Assembly (NCBI GenBank): GCA_024509875.1
Contig: JAMPIV010004915.1
Span: forward strand, 248,001-312,000
DNA from: Oreohelix idahoensis
Lineage: Eukaryota > Mollusca > Gastropoda > Stylommatophora > Oreohelicidae
DNA length: 64,000 bases
Direction of reading: 5' to 3'
Numbering within the stretch: the stretch's first letter is position 1; each line of letters starts with the position of its first letter. A program made the translations under genes and the position numbers. Positions 44,426-56,316 of this stretch are shown one piece after another. Under the pieces are notes generated by a model. It had not been told where the DNA came from. It was given only the letters and a program-made list of their open reading frames with translations, and did no database searches.

Positions 44426-44525
44426 GTGTTTTTATGCTTGTAAAATTTCAACAAATTTGCTGCCTCTTCCTGTTCATCATTATCCTCCTTGATACAAATT
44501 ATACCACAATCAGATATCAGTAATT

Positions 44526-44686
44526 CTTCTTCTTCTTCTTCGTACACTCTCAGACGTCGTCTGCTTGAATGTTTTCAAAGAAAGCAGTAGTCAGTTTGAG
44601 GCTATTTGAATCTCCGTAGAGCTTTTCCATGAATGGTACTGGTGTCAGCCATATGCGCTTTATCTGTTCCACATGTGTTGGGCAAC
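44526..44686 (-). mobile_element. LINE 3'-end fragment, (GAA)n tail, 11-bp TSD
   Basis: TATCAGTAATT flanks it (44515-44525 and 44687-44697). On the minus strand it carries ~140 bp of decayed LINE C-terminal coding sequence, then (GAA)n (TTC run on plus, 44526-44541). Confidence 0.75.
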
Positions 44687-44760
44687 TATCAGTAATTGAC
44701 AACATATATCCTAATTATAACTCATCAGAGGTTGAATGGGATACCTTTTCTTCATAAATT

Positions 44761-45040
44761 AAGGTAAAAAGGTAAAGGATCCCATTACACACCCATTGAG
44801 GCATATTGGGAATATGGTGTTAGGCCCATATTTTCTCGACCATCGGCACACTAGGGGTGATGTGGTCAGCATCACGCCGGCCGCCATAACCTTCCCAGAG
44901 TTCCTCTGGTACCCAGTTCATGAGGCTGGGTCAACCCCGGAGTCATTTGCGGTCTAAAAAATCCCACCTCAACTGGGGATCGAACCATGGACCACCGAGC
45001 AAGGAAGCCAGTGCACTAAACACTGTGCCACCGCAGCTCC
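44761..45040 (-). repeat. tRNA-derived SINE, copy 2 (reverse)
   Basis: On the minus strand it starts GGAGCTGCGGTGGCACAGTG and contains GGTTCGATCCCC (B box), GGCGGCCGGCGTGATGCTG and CCCAATATGCCTCAATGG, colinear with copies at 2854 and 55362. The A box is mutated (TGGCACAGTGTT). TSD not clear. Confidence 0.88.
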
Positions 45041-45780
45041 AATGAAACATTACAAAAATAATCCTTTGTACAAGTTGTTAACAGCTTTTTTTTTATCTTT
45101 TCACTTTTCTTGATAGCCTTGAATTGATACCTCAGCTTTCTCCACAATGATGTCAGTAACACTGTCGTCATGGCACATAAGCTGCATTCAATAAGGCCAG
45201 TTATGCACATTACATGAGTAACCAGTGGCCAATTTTTCCTGCAGTGTTAGAATAAGTTCCTGTTTTCTTTAGTTGAACACCAGATGAAGTAGTTTGCTTG
45301 CATTTGAGATCCATGATCTGTGTAAAATATATGAACTTAAACAGGCTAAAATAGCACTCTTCTTGGTGTGATGTTCAGTAAACATAAAAAAGTACAATAT
45401 GTGATTGTGCAACATGCTGGACAATCAGTCCAGGCTCATGCTCATTTAGTTTTATAGCTCATGCAGCCACCATTTACTTTCGTGAATTCTCATTTTTGTT
45501 AAACATTGCAGCATCTATAGTTGAATCCACATAATTTATATGTGCATCATGTATGACACAACTGATGTATGTGTGTATGTGTATATCTTTTTCAGACATA
45601 AGTACAAAATGAGAGCTGTATGTTTCTTCCGTTTGACATTTACATTATCGCTGTTGATGTTGGTGAATTCTGCCATGTCTGAGATTTCTGGTTCAAGTTT
45701 TGAAGTCAGCTCAGATTCAGTCCTATGCCCTTGCAACAACACTAACTGGTGTGACCCCATTACAGATGTGTCAAGGAAAG
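45041..45780. other. Non-coding
   Basis: No gene or repeat family identified; ORFs are short and without domains. Confidence 0.35.
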
Positions 45781-47994
45781 AGGTTGGTTATGGTAATACT
45801 TGTATGTGTCCAAGGTTGGTTTTTTGGTAATACTTGTATGTGTCCTAGGATGGTTGTGGTAATACTTGTATGTGTCCAAGGTTGGTTTTGGTAATACCTG
45901 TATGTGTCTGACGTTGGTTTTTTGGTAATACTTGTATGTGTCTGTTATGATTAAAATTCATAACGATTGTGTAGGTATAATTAGGTAGCTCGACAGGGCT
46001 CCTTGTTTGTTTATTTTATACAGAGTCATTTATTAATACAGGAAGGGACATCATGCCTCTATGGTGTATTTGCCAGACGTGAAACTAGGAATGCAGAAGT
46101 GGAGAGATCGTCTGCAAGGGCCTTCTACCATTGTGTGTCATGGCGAGTGGACGCATGTGTTTGAGCTCCTGAATATATATATCTTGTACATCCCTATGTT
46201 ATTACATCACTAATACATCAAGATCTTCTGTGAGGTGTATCTAATTATCTTCATTTAAAGGGAGTATGGATTCTCAATGTCGAGTGTGAAAAATATATTT
46301 ATAAAAATTGTGGAGAATGAAAAGGACAGCGTTCCAGACATGAACAGACTGCATAAAGTTATATCGACAACTGCATATAATATGCCATTTGAATATTGAA
46401 CTGAAATATATTCTATTTGGAGCATCGTGAAGTTTGAATAAATATGTATCCTGTCCATTGTGGCTCAAATAAGGGTGATTGATGTTGGCTTGTTGCGGGT
46501 CTGATATGTTTGCTACCCTAGACGTGAACTTGGCCTACAGGAACCATCCTGTCACTAAATATTAACATTACCAAGATAAAAGACATGTAACAGCATTCTC
46601 GGATGGTTGTGGTAATACTTTTATGTTTCCAAGGTTGGTTGTGGTAATACCTGTATGTGTCCAAGGTTCGTTGTGGTAATACCTGTATGTGTCTGAGGTT
46701 GGTTGTGGTAATACCTGTATGTGTTTGAGGTTGGTTGTGGTAATACTTGTATGTGTCTGAGGTTGGTTGTGGTAATACTTTTATGTGTCTGAGGTTGGTT
46801 GTGGTAATACTTTTATGTGTCTGAGGTTGGTTGTGGTAATACCTGTATGTGTCCAAGGTTCGTTGTGGTAATACCTGTATGTGTCTGAGGTTGGTTGTGG
46901 TAATACCTGTATGTGTTTGAGGTTGGTTGTGGTAATACTTGTATGTGTCTGAGGTTGGTTGTGGTAATACTTTTATGTGTCTGAGGTTGGTTGTGGTAAT
47001 ACCTGTATGTGTCCAAGGTTCGTTGTGGTAATACCTGTATGTGTCTGAGGTTGGTTGTGGTAATACCTGTATGTGTTTGAGGTTGGTTGTGGTAATACTT
47101 TTATGTGTCTGAGGTTGGTTGTGGTAATACTTTTATGTGTCTTAGGTTGGTTGTGGTAATACTTTTATGTGTTTGAGGTTGGTTGTGGTAATACTTGTAT
47201 GTGTCTGAGGTTGGTTGTGGTAATACTTTTATGTGTCTGAGGTTGGTTGTGGTAATACCTGTATGTGTCCAAGGTTCATTGTGGTAATACCTGTATGTGT
47301 CTGAGGTTGGTTGTGGTAATACCTGTATGTGTTTGAGGTTGGTTGTGGTAATACTTTTATGTGTCTGAGGTTGGTTGTGGTAATACTTTTATGTGTCTTA
47401 GGTTGGTTGTGGTAATACTTTTATGTGTTTGAGGTTGGTTGTGGTAATACTTGTATGTGTCTGAGGTTGGTTGTGGTAATACTTTTATGTGTTTGAGGTT
47501 GGTTGTGGTAATACTTGTATGTGTCTGAGGTTGGTTGTGGTAATACTTTTATGTGTTTGAGGTTGGTTGTGGTAATACTTGTATGTGTCTGAGGTTGGTT
47601 GTGGTAATACCTGTATGTGTCTGAGGTTGGTTGTGGTAATACTTGTATGTGTCTGAGGTTGGTTGTGGTAATACATGTATGTGTCTGAGGTATACTTGTA
47701 TGTGTCCGAGGTTGGTTTTGGCAATACTTTTGTTTCCTAGGTTGGTTTTGGTAATAATTTTATGTGTCCTATGTTGGTTGTGGTAATACTTGAGTGTGTC
47801 TGAGGTTGGTTGTGGTAATACCTGTATGTGTCCAAGGTTGGTTGTGGTAATACTTGTATATGTCTGAAATTGGTTGTGGTAATACTTGTTTGTGTCTGAG
47901 GTTGGTTGTGGTAATACTTGTATGTGTGTGAGGTTGGTTTTGGCAATACTTGTATGTGTCCGAGGCTGGTTTTGGCAATACCTAAATGTGTCAT
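45781..47994. repeat. Minisatellite, 32-bp unit, split by a 650-bp insertion
   Basis: Units read GGTTGGTTGTGGTAATACTT then GTATGTGTCTGA with C/T and linker variants. Present at 45781-45942 and 46593-47994. Long-range repeats of several units (e.g. 46693-46850 versus 46875-47030 and 47047 onward) show higher-order duplication. Because 32 is not a multiple of 3, overlapping antisense ORFs with a 32-residue period arise; these are not genes. Confidence 0.93.
45943..46592. mobile_element. Candidate solo LTR inserted in the 32-bp array
   Basis: The array stops at 45942 and resumes at about 46593. The insert begins TGTTATGATT and ends TGTAACA, giving TGTTA/TAACA inverted ends typical of LTRs, and contains AATAAA (about 46437). 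No TSD can be read, because the flanks are repeat units that may have been altered. It is otherwise unidentified. Confidence 0.4.
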
Positions 47995-48096
47995 AGTATA
48001 ATCTTGTCTGGAATACGTTAGACATGCATGTTATCAAGATGTTCATTGACATTTTAAAATGAAAGTTTATAAACACTTATTCACTCATTAACTACC

Positions 48097-48190
48097 CATC
48101 TGCTCTCTGTGGTGCTCAAGCCTTCAACACATTCCTGCCAAGCTTTCCTGTTCTGTGCCATCGGCTCAAGCTCTTTCCATGTCTTTTTTT
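48097..48190 (-). pseudogene. Small LINE C-terminal fragment
   Basis: Minus-strand translation resembles a LINE ORF2 end (W/M-x-ELEPMAQ-like, then a W-Q-x-C segment) but with stops and frame changes. Weak. Confidence 0.3.
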
Positions 48191-48362
48191 TAACATTCTC
48201 TGTTGCTGCTACTTCTTACATTTTAGTAGCAAATACTCTCTCTATTACTGTCTTGTAGGCATTCTGCACAGTAAGGTTCCTCAGTTCTAAAATAGCCCAT
48301 TCCAAGCTGTATAAGTAGTTTCTTAGTTCCCTAGATACTTGACATGTTCTTGTTAAAGCCTT

Positions 48363-48490
48363 GAACAATGTGTATGCAATTCACCCATAACTGTAGAACA
48401 GATGATGAGAATAGACAGACCTAGAGAACTACACTGTGTAGTAAAACAGTACATCACATGAATATAAATTAATATATAAATATTTGTAAG
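48363..48490 (+). repeat. 3' end of the old LINE family seen at 38481-38610
   Basis: The phrases ATGCAATTCA, CCATAACTGTAGAACAG, GAGAATAGACAGACCTAGA and ATATAAATTAATAT occur in the same order in both places. Confidence 0.7.
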
Positions 48491-48758
48491 GGTATGGTGG
48501 GAAAGTGAAGGTCTAATGAAGTTCTCACAACGTATATTAATAATAAGAAATAAATAGTTATCTGGGTATTGTCCCAAACACCTCATGCTTTTACACCCTC
48601 TTATTAACACCATGAAGATATGGGGTACAATCATTTTAGGACAAAGGGAAAAATACGCACATTCACACATTTTTAAAAATTCATTTCATGTCTGTCTTCA
48701 ATTTCCTGTTCTAGCTATTTTTAGCTCTCCCTTTGTTTCTCCAACGCTGGGGATTCCA

Positions 48759-49128
48759 GAACAAGGACTGCTATGTAACGCTATGAACAAGGACTGCTAT
48801 GTAACGCTATGAACAGGGACTGCTATGTAACGCTATGAACAAGGACTGCTATGTAACGCTATGAACAATGACTGCTATGTAACGCTATGAACAGGGACTG
48901 CTATGTAATGCTATGAACAAGGACTGCTATGTAACACTATGAACAAGGACTGCTATGTAACGCTATGAACAAGGACTGCTATGTAACACTATGAACAAGG
49001 ACTGCTATGTAACGCTATGAACAAGGACTGCTATGTAACGCTATGAACAGGGACTGCTATGTAATGCTATGAACAAGGACTGCTATGTAACGCTATGCAC
49101 AATGACTGCTATGTAACGCTATGAACAG
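48759..49128. repeat. Minisatellite, 26-bp unit, ~14 copies
   Basis: Units are GAACAAGGACTGCTATGTAA then CGCTAT, with AAGG/AGGG/AATG and CGC/TGC/CAC variants. Confidence 0.95.
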
Positions 49129-49563
49129 GTTTCCTCAATGTGGGTGTGTCCTATCCAACATTTTCTCTTGATATTTGTCTGTTTCTTTCCATCAGTTCTT
49201 CAATGGTGATATTGTCATACCATTTCAATCCTTATGTTCTACTCTAACACCATTTATGAGCGTTTTTCTGGTTGTAGTTTTTGTTTTTCTCCATGTTTCA
49301 GAGCTATCAAATAGAACTGCCTTAAAATTTGAGTTCAATATTTGTATCTTTGTGTTGGACTTGATTTCTTTTGTGTTCTTAATTTTGTGCCATTGTCTGT
49401 TCCTCCAACTATGTCTGTGTTGCTGCCAAGATGTATGAATCAACATTTTTTCTGATGAGTGATTATACATTTAAAACATACATGAGGAACATCAAAACCT
49501 GAGAGATGAGATGTCTAAGAAAATTTTCTAATGTCACCCTGACTACTCTCATTCTAACATAAT

Positions 49564-50559
49564 GACAGAGCTACTCATTTTCTGAAGGAATATGCCTTCA
49601 CACTAGATGGCCGTCTGTTTAATCTTGCAACGCTGAAGGCAAAAACAAAAATCGGAAGAGTCACTATAAGAGACTTGTTATTCGCTGATGACAATGCAGT
49701 CATCACTCAAAGCCAACAGGAACTTCAGAGCTTGATAAATCGCTTCACCCAAGCATGCAAGGACTTTGGTCTCACTATGTCTAAAGAAAACAAATGTGCT
49801 GAGTCAGGATGTGGGTGCTGCACCAGTTATCACTATCAATAACTATGAATTGGCAGTGGAGCACCACTTCGCATACCTGGTGTCTGCCATCAATGACAAA
49901 CTCTCTCTGGACACAGCTACCTGTGCCCGCCTCACATCGCATGTTTGGGGAAACTCCAAACTCACAATGAAGACCAAAGCTGCGATATATAATGCCTGCA
50001 CCACCAGCACACTTCTATATGGCAGCAAGACATGGACAACCTGTGCTAAGCAAGAAAGAGGGCTCAATACCTTCCATCTACAGTCTCTACACCACATCCT
50101 CTGCATTTCTTGGAAAGATAAAATGACAGATGTCGAGGTGTCGTCACGTGCTGGCCTTCAAAGCATGTACACACTGCAGACTATGCTGGCTTGGCAATGT
50201 CCACCGTATGGAAGATGGTCGCATCCCGAAAGATATCTTCTATGGACAACTGGCAGATGGCAAAAGAATAGTTGGGCGACTGCAGCTGAGATTCAAAGAT
50301 GTGTGCAAGAGAGACATGAGGGCACTGGACTTAAATCCAGCAACCTGGGATGATGAAGCTGCCGATTGCACCAAGTGGCAATGCTATCTATGGCACCACC
50401 TCAGATTGGGTGAAAAGAAGCTCACACAACAAGCAGAAGAGAGGAGAAAACATTGAAAGGAACACCAGGAAAATAAGCAATTGAGGGCTGTCACTTCAGG
50501 GGCATATTCCCATAGTCAGCAATGACTGAAGGGACTATTGTATTTTATTATTACTATTC
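49564..50559 (+). pseudogene. 5'-truncated LINE, 12-bp TSD
   Basis: TTCTAACATAAT flanks it (49552-49563 and 50560-50571). It encodes an RT part starting near IRDLLFADDNAVIT (about 49667), KENKCAESG/NVLSQDVG, EHHFAYLVSAI, TKAAIYNACTTSTLLYGSKTW, then a C-terminus RMEDGRIPKDIFYGQLADGK and RFKDVCKRDMRALDLNPATW. Frame changes at about 49795 and 50180. Its 3' end matches the LINE inserted in the envelope gene, so both are one family, here with more of the ORF. Confidence 0.88.
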
Positions 50560-50721
50560 TTCTAACATAATAGTAGTGTCCTATACAGTAGTGTCCTACC
50601 TGTAGTAGTGTCCTCCTGTATGTGTCTGAGGTTGGTAGAATACATAAAAATTAATATCCATCTCTTTATATGATCTTGTTACTCCCACCAGATTCCTGGT
50701 GCAATCTTTTCTCACTCTTTC

Positions 50722-51210
50722 AAGTTAGAGTAGAGACCTCTGTCAGATTAGAGTAGAGACCTCTGTTAGGTTAGAGTAGAGAGCTCTGTTACGTTAGAGT
50801 AAAGACCTCTGTCAGGTTAGAGTAAAGGCCTCTGTCATGTTAGAGTAAACGCCTCTGTCAGGTTAAAGTAGAGACCTCTGTCAGGTTAAAGACTTCTGTC
50901 AAGTTAGAGTAAAGACCTCTGTCAGGTTAGAGTAGAGACCTCCATCAGGCTAGAGTAAAGACCTCTGTCAGGTTAAAGACCTCGTTCAGGTTAGAGTAAA
51001 GGCCTCTGTCAGTTTAGAGTAGAGACCTCTGTCAGATTAGAGTAGAGACCTCTGTCAGGTTAAAGCAGAGACCTCTGTCAGGTTAGAGTAGAGACCTTGT
51101 CAGGTTAGAGTAGAGACCTCTGTCAGGTTAGAGTAAAGACCTCTGTCAGGTTAGAGTAGAGACGTCTGTCAGGGTAGAGTAAAGACCTCTGTCAGGTTAG
51201 AGTAGAGACT
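50722..51210. repeat. Minisatellite, 23-bp unit (A)
   Basis: Units are CTCTGTCAGGTTAGAGTAAA then GAC, with shortened units (GGTTAAAGAC) in places. Confidence 0.93.
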
Positions 51211-51309
51211 TCAGGAGGGTATACTAAAGTCAGGTGATTTAAATAAAAAATCTAATTCTCTGAAATTTTGAATATCTTTTACAGGTGTTTGCTTTTTCTA
51301 GATGAAAAC

Positions 51310-51560
51310 AGAACTGAAAATGAGAACCAATCAGAACAGAAAGTGAGAACCAATCAGAACAGAAAGTTAGAACCCATCAGAACAGAAAGTGAGAACCAAT
51401 CAGAACAGAAAGTTAGAACCCATCAGAGCAGAAAATGAGAACCAATCAGAATAGAAAGTTCGAACCAATCAGAACAGAAAATGAAAGATCAATCAGAACA
51501 GAAAGTGAAAACCACTCAGAACAGTACGTGAGAACCAATTAGAAAAGAAGGCGAGAACCA
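51310..51560. repeat. Minisatellite, 23-bp unit (B)
   Basis: Units are AGAACAGAAAGTGAGAACCA then ATC, about ten copies. The unit has the same length as the array next to it but is unrelated in sequence. Confidence 0.92.
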
Positions 51561-51874
51561 ATCTAAATGCATAAATATATGAGTATAACAAGGATATGAT
51601 TTGCTGAAGAAGATTGCTGTCATATTTCTGGTAAATCCAGATGTGAAATCTTACGTGAAATGGGAATAAAAGGGAGAAGACACAAGTGGAAAAAGAGAGA
51701 GATCATAAAACAATAAAATAGTGACAGAAATCACAAAAATAAAATAGCAAAAAATGAGAAAATATGTACAACAAAATAGTAATAATAACATTAAAATGTA
51801 AAAAATTAATGAAAAATAACAATTTTTTATTTTTTTAAAATGTGTTTGATTGGCAGAGTTGCTTACCTTTTGCA

Positions 51875-52045
51875 GTATATTTACCAGGTTCTGGGTTTGA
51901 AACCTGGTAGCATCACGCTCTAGCCTATCCAGCTGTAAATCAGTACCTGATCTTGAGTTTTGAGTTAGGTAAGGCAGAGGCAGCAAGGAAGGGAATTGGT
52001 CATAAAGCTGGACCTAGTATAGTCTCTTCTTACACTTCACTCTTC
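51875..52045 (-). repeat. Dispersed repeat, copy 2 (related to 43695-43870)
   Basis: The reverse complement matches the 43.7-kb copy over about 170 bp, including CCTTGCTGCC, CCTAACTCAA and GTGATGCTACCAGGTTT. Confidence 0.55.
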
Positions 52046-52483
52046 TACAGCTGTAGCTACTATAGACTTCATTTACTAGTTTACAAAAATATGTGTGGGC
52101 ATGTGTGTGTGCGCATGAATGCACAAACCCACCCTTCACCACTTATTACTACATGCCTCCTCATCTTCACATTTTGAAAGGGTGTAGATCCAAGTGCAGC
52201 CTGACTATCCTTTTGCTGCATTTATTTTCATAATCATAGTCCTTTCTTAGTATATTTTCTGACTCAATTACTATGACCTCTCATCAAGTATTCACATTTT
52301 GTCTTTGCATCTTGATCGGCAAACTGTTCTGTCAGAGTCCACTGAATTCGGTTTCTCTTGGCTGATGTCAGTGTTTTTATTACCCAGTTCTGCAAGTTGT
52401 CGTTAATGAAGAATTTTGCATTTCATATCTTCATTTCCTTACAGAATATCTTTGACAAATAAATTGAAAAGATAGCAGCGATA
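52046..52483. other. Non-coding
   Basis: No gene or repeat identified. Confidence 0.35.
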
Positions 52484-54405
52484 CAAGTAATGATCCTTCT
52501 TGAAAATGCGGACAACCTCCCTGACACCCTCAGTAGCTACAGACCCATGGAAGTCATCTTGAGGAGTGCTGGATACAATGTGAATGAGGGATTCCAGGAT
52601 AACTGAGAAATGGTTACTGTGGCCGTTGACCTTGAAGATGCATACAACAGTGTGAACTTTGCAATTTTGATGGGTCATTTAATGGGATGTGGGGTAAACC
52701 CTTGGCTAACAAGATGAATAGCTGCTGCCTTAACGGAATGGAGAGATCAGCTGCATTTTGCTTTGGAACATGGATATCAGAACCAGTGCACATATCTCCA
52801 GGACTACCCCAGAGTTCTCTGCTATCACTGGTGCTGTTTAATATCTACACAGAAAAAGTCACAATTTAACCAGTAAGGTCAGAATGACCTTCTTTTGCAG
52901 ATGATTTACTCATTCACAAGACAGGCTCAGATAGACAGAAAATGGTCAAAGACATACATGAGACACTTACAGGTGGTTTAAAATGGTGCAAAGAAACTGG
53001 CTCAAAGGTCAACCCCAGCAAGGGCTATATGATGTTGTGCTCTTTGAACTATTCCATTGTAAAAGCAGACCTCCCTAAATTTACTCTCAATGGGCAAGAA
53101 ATTGAAAAGCAAGACAAGCTGCAATATCTTGGAGTAACATTCGATCGCGGGCTTTCATAAAAGAACCATGTTGATCTAATCATATAGAAGTGCAAGCGAG
53201 GTCTGGCAGCTCTTGAAAAAAAAGCCACTGCACACCTGGAACAAAGACTACTGTTTCTCCTGTATGAGAGAGCTGGAAATTAATCAACTGATAATGCTTA
53301 TGCTGGGGATGCTTATGCCATTGTGTACACAATGGGTCTGTACACTGTGGTGAGAAATCGGGATTGGGCTTCTCGACTAGAGTAAAGGGCAGGGTCATCG
53401 CTGAACAGAGCTGAGCTTACATGACAACAACCTCCAGCATGAGAATGGACATAGAAGGAGCTACTGCAATCCTAAAGTGGCTGTCTGAAACTCCATTAAC
53501 CAGGGCAGTTATAGTGTCATGTTCTCAGTCCATGCTTCAGAAAGTCCAAAATAGATGGCTATACCATAATAAGAGAATATAGAGGCCTCAAACCTTCAGA
53601 ACCTGTGTAGATCTACCGTCCTGGTCATGCGTGAGGCAATGAAAAAGCTGACAGACTGGCCTTGAGAGCATCCATTGTGGGGACATTGGATATGGATAAG
53701 GGAGAGATACCAACGACAGTAATAAACATTTATACCCTTTGACATTTGCTGAGGGAGACTGACCACCTTTGGGTTTGCCCAGAATGCTATGATGTCAATT
53801 CTGAACAGCATTAACTAAATATCTTCTTTAATAAGTTAATGATCTTCATAAGACTTCATAATGCCTCATCAGTTTCCAAAGGTATTCTCTGTCAAAACTG
53901 TCATATATGTCTTTTCATATTTCACAAATCAAATGTAAAGGTAGGATTTCAGTTTCAAGCTGTATTCTACTGTTATGTTCAGTATGGCTGTTTAGTCTGT
54001 ACAGGATCCGTTTTGTTGCATACCTGCTTGTTCTTCTTTCAATCGCAGACTTTTCAAATATATCGTGAGTGCAGATTATATGCCACCCTAATTTAGTTAT
54101 GTTTCCAAATCATGTTCTAATGTGATGTGCATTTTTTAAGGATTATTCTGCCTTGTTCATTATTGATTATGATAAAGTCCTGTAAATGTGTGTAACTGTT
54201 ATACTTTTACAATGTTGGGATTTTACTTTGTTTTATTGCATTGATTTTGTTTATTTTTATTTTTTTTAATAATATTGAAAATGCATGTGTAGGATAAATG
54301 AATTCAGTATGGGAGACGAGAGAAAGGATGGACAGAATGTTAGACAGGCCTGTTTGCCCAATTCTAAACCATTTGAAGATAAAGTTCATACGTACGTTCG
54401 TTCAT
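52484..54405 (+). pseudogene. Decayed Jockey-like LINE, copy 1
   Basis: Broken RT reading frames contain VAVDLEDAYNSVNF (about 52618), PQSSLLSLVLFNIYTEKV (about 52806), then INRK/VNPSK and LGVTFDRGLS (about 53130). Many stops and frame changes. The family is colinear with 56640-58138. Its 3' end is CCATTTGAAGATAAAGTTC followed by a GTTC-type microsatellite (about 54367-54405). Confidence 0.8.
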
Positions 54406-54830
54406 TCTATCTGATTCTGCTCTTGAGTTAGGGAGAGCAAAGAAAAACACGGAGTTCCTACTCACTCAATGGCAGACTGTTCAAATATTTCAGGAGTTCC
54501 GATTCTATACTACCCCAATGTGATCATACTCGAATTATTGTCTGATTTACCGTATAGATGTTTTGGATTTGTTTGTTTGTGTTTTTTTTTCATTACATTC
54601 TTGTTTGCTTAAACAAATACTTTATTTTGATTATGATTGGGTAATGTCATTGTATGCTGTTATATAACCTTTATAATGTTTTATGCCTTTAATTTAATGC
54701 TTAAAGTAACATGTGGGAATGAAAGGGTATAGTATGCAGGATAAGTGAGAACGGAAGGGCAAAATGTTAGATGGGCCTGTGCGCCCAATTCTTAACCCTT
54801 TGAAAATAAAGTTCGTTCGTTCGTTCAATT
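54406..54830 (+). pseudogene. 3' tail of a second Jockey-like LINE copy
   Basis: Colinear with about 54030-54405: CAATGGCAGACTGTTCAAATAT.., GGATAAGTGAGAACGG.., AATGTTAGATGGGCCTGTG.., CCCTTTGAAAATAAAGTTC and (GTTC)n. It sits head-to-tail directly after copy 1. Confidence 0.75.
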
Positions 54831-55361
54831 GTCTGTCTATGGCCTCTGTTAATCTCTTCAGGATGATCCTGTAGAATATTTTTCCTGACACTGAAAGTAA
54901 CATTTTTCCTGTGTAATTTGTGCACTCTTATAAATCTCCCTCTTACAAGTTAACCAGATATCAGACCTTCTAGTTTGCTGATATTTCTTCCCTCTGCCTC
55001 AGATGTTACCAATTAATAATATCTCTGTAGAGATGTTAATATCCTCTTTGATGACCTCTGCTGGAATGCTTTTCTATCTCTTAGAAGATTTATGGTGTTC
55101 ATTATTTCTTTCTTATTTAGATTTTCATAGTGGACTTGTAATTTCTTTTCTGCTTGCCAGATATCTCAAGAATCTTTTGGGCCTAATCTAATTAGAAATT
55201 CCTCAAAATGTTCTCTCTGTCGTTCATTTGCCTGTTTGTGTTGATAAGCAATTTTACATTCTTATCCTTGATTGCACTTATTTCTCTATTATCTTCTTTG
55301 TATTGTTGTTCAAGTTCCTTTTATTGATTGGTGGTAATATCCATTCACCCTAGTAAAGCCA
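54831..55361. other. Non-coding, possible LINE relic
   Basis: A minus-strand phrase near 54900-54830 (SGKIFYRIILKRLTEAID) resembles a LINE RT motif (GK-[I/L]-F-x-R-[I/V]-L..R), but it is short and isolated. Confidence 0.35.
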
Positions 55362-55643
55362 TGGGAGCTGCGGTAGCATAGTGGTTAGTGCACTGGCTTC
55401 CTAGCTCAGTGGTCTATGGTTCGATCCCCAGATGATGTGGGATTTTTTTAGACCGCAAACAACTCCTGGGTCGACCCAGCCCCAATTGGGTACCAGAGCA
55501 ACTTCTGGGAAGGTTAAAGCGGCCGGCGTGATGCTGACCACATCACCCCTAGTGTGCCGATGGTCAAGAAAATATAGGCCTAACACCATATTCCCAATAT
55601 GCCTCAATGGACATGTAACGGGATCCTTTAAATTTACCTTTTA
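55362..55643 (+). repeat. tRNA-derived SINE, copy 3, with TSD
   Basis: It starts GGGAGCTGCGG and has TAGCATAGTGG (A box) and GGTTCGATCCCC (B box). It is flanked by CCTAGTAAAGCCA (55349-55361) and CCTAGTAGAGCCA (55644-55656), one mismatch. Confidence 0.88.
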
Positions 55644-56107
55644 CCTAGTAGAGCCACCATGCCAGGGAAGAGGCAAGGGATGTTCCTTAGGGAGTCCTGC
55701 CTGGTGCCGCCCCACTCACCCCCAAACAGCCTATGTTAAAAATTGCTCACCCAGCAGCCATTCAGTCTTTCTGCATATTGGATCACTGTAGACTTGGGGT
55801 CATTCTTTATGACTCAGATCCTAGTGTTTGCTTCATAGCTATTCCAGTTTTATACATGTCAATGCTGGCTTAAACTTAACAAATGTTTCTGTTTCAAGAT
55901 GGCGGCACAGTAGGCCGCACTTTTAGTGCTGTGCATTTCGTGTCGTCCTGTTGGAGTCTGCGTCTGTCACAGCATTTGGCATTAACACTGTAAGAGTTTG
56001 CTGTGTGTTGAGCTAATATCCAGGATTATGTTCCTTAAGAAAGAAGCTGTTAAAGGTGATAAAATCAGGTTTCATTGTCATGATTTCACTGTTCGTGTTG
56101 GTATCAA

Positions 56108-56316
56108 CCTGAAGGTAAACGAAAGAGAGGCCGACCAAAAACAACTTGGTGGAGAACTGTGAAGGCCGAGATGCAAAGAATGAACCAGAATTGGGGCACT
56201 GCATCACGGATGGCTGCCGACCGAGCAAAGTGGAAGCTGTTTGTTGCTTCCTTACAAGATGCCACTAGGCATGATGACCACTGACTGCTTTGACAGTCGG
56301 CACCTAAGAAGTAGAA
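56108..56316 (+). mobile_element. LINE 3'-end fragment, 11-bp TSD
   Basis: GTTGGTATCAA flanks it (56097-56107 and 56317-56327). It encodes PEGKRKRGRPKTTW..., DRAKWK and ATRHDDH stop, matching the end of the LINE at 38750-39552. Confidence 0.9.

Noticed and set aside
46518..48076. Antisense ORFs with the period ..YYHNQPQTHTGITTTNLRH..
   Set aside because: Frame-independent translation of the 32-bp tandem array; several overlapping frames are equally open.
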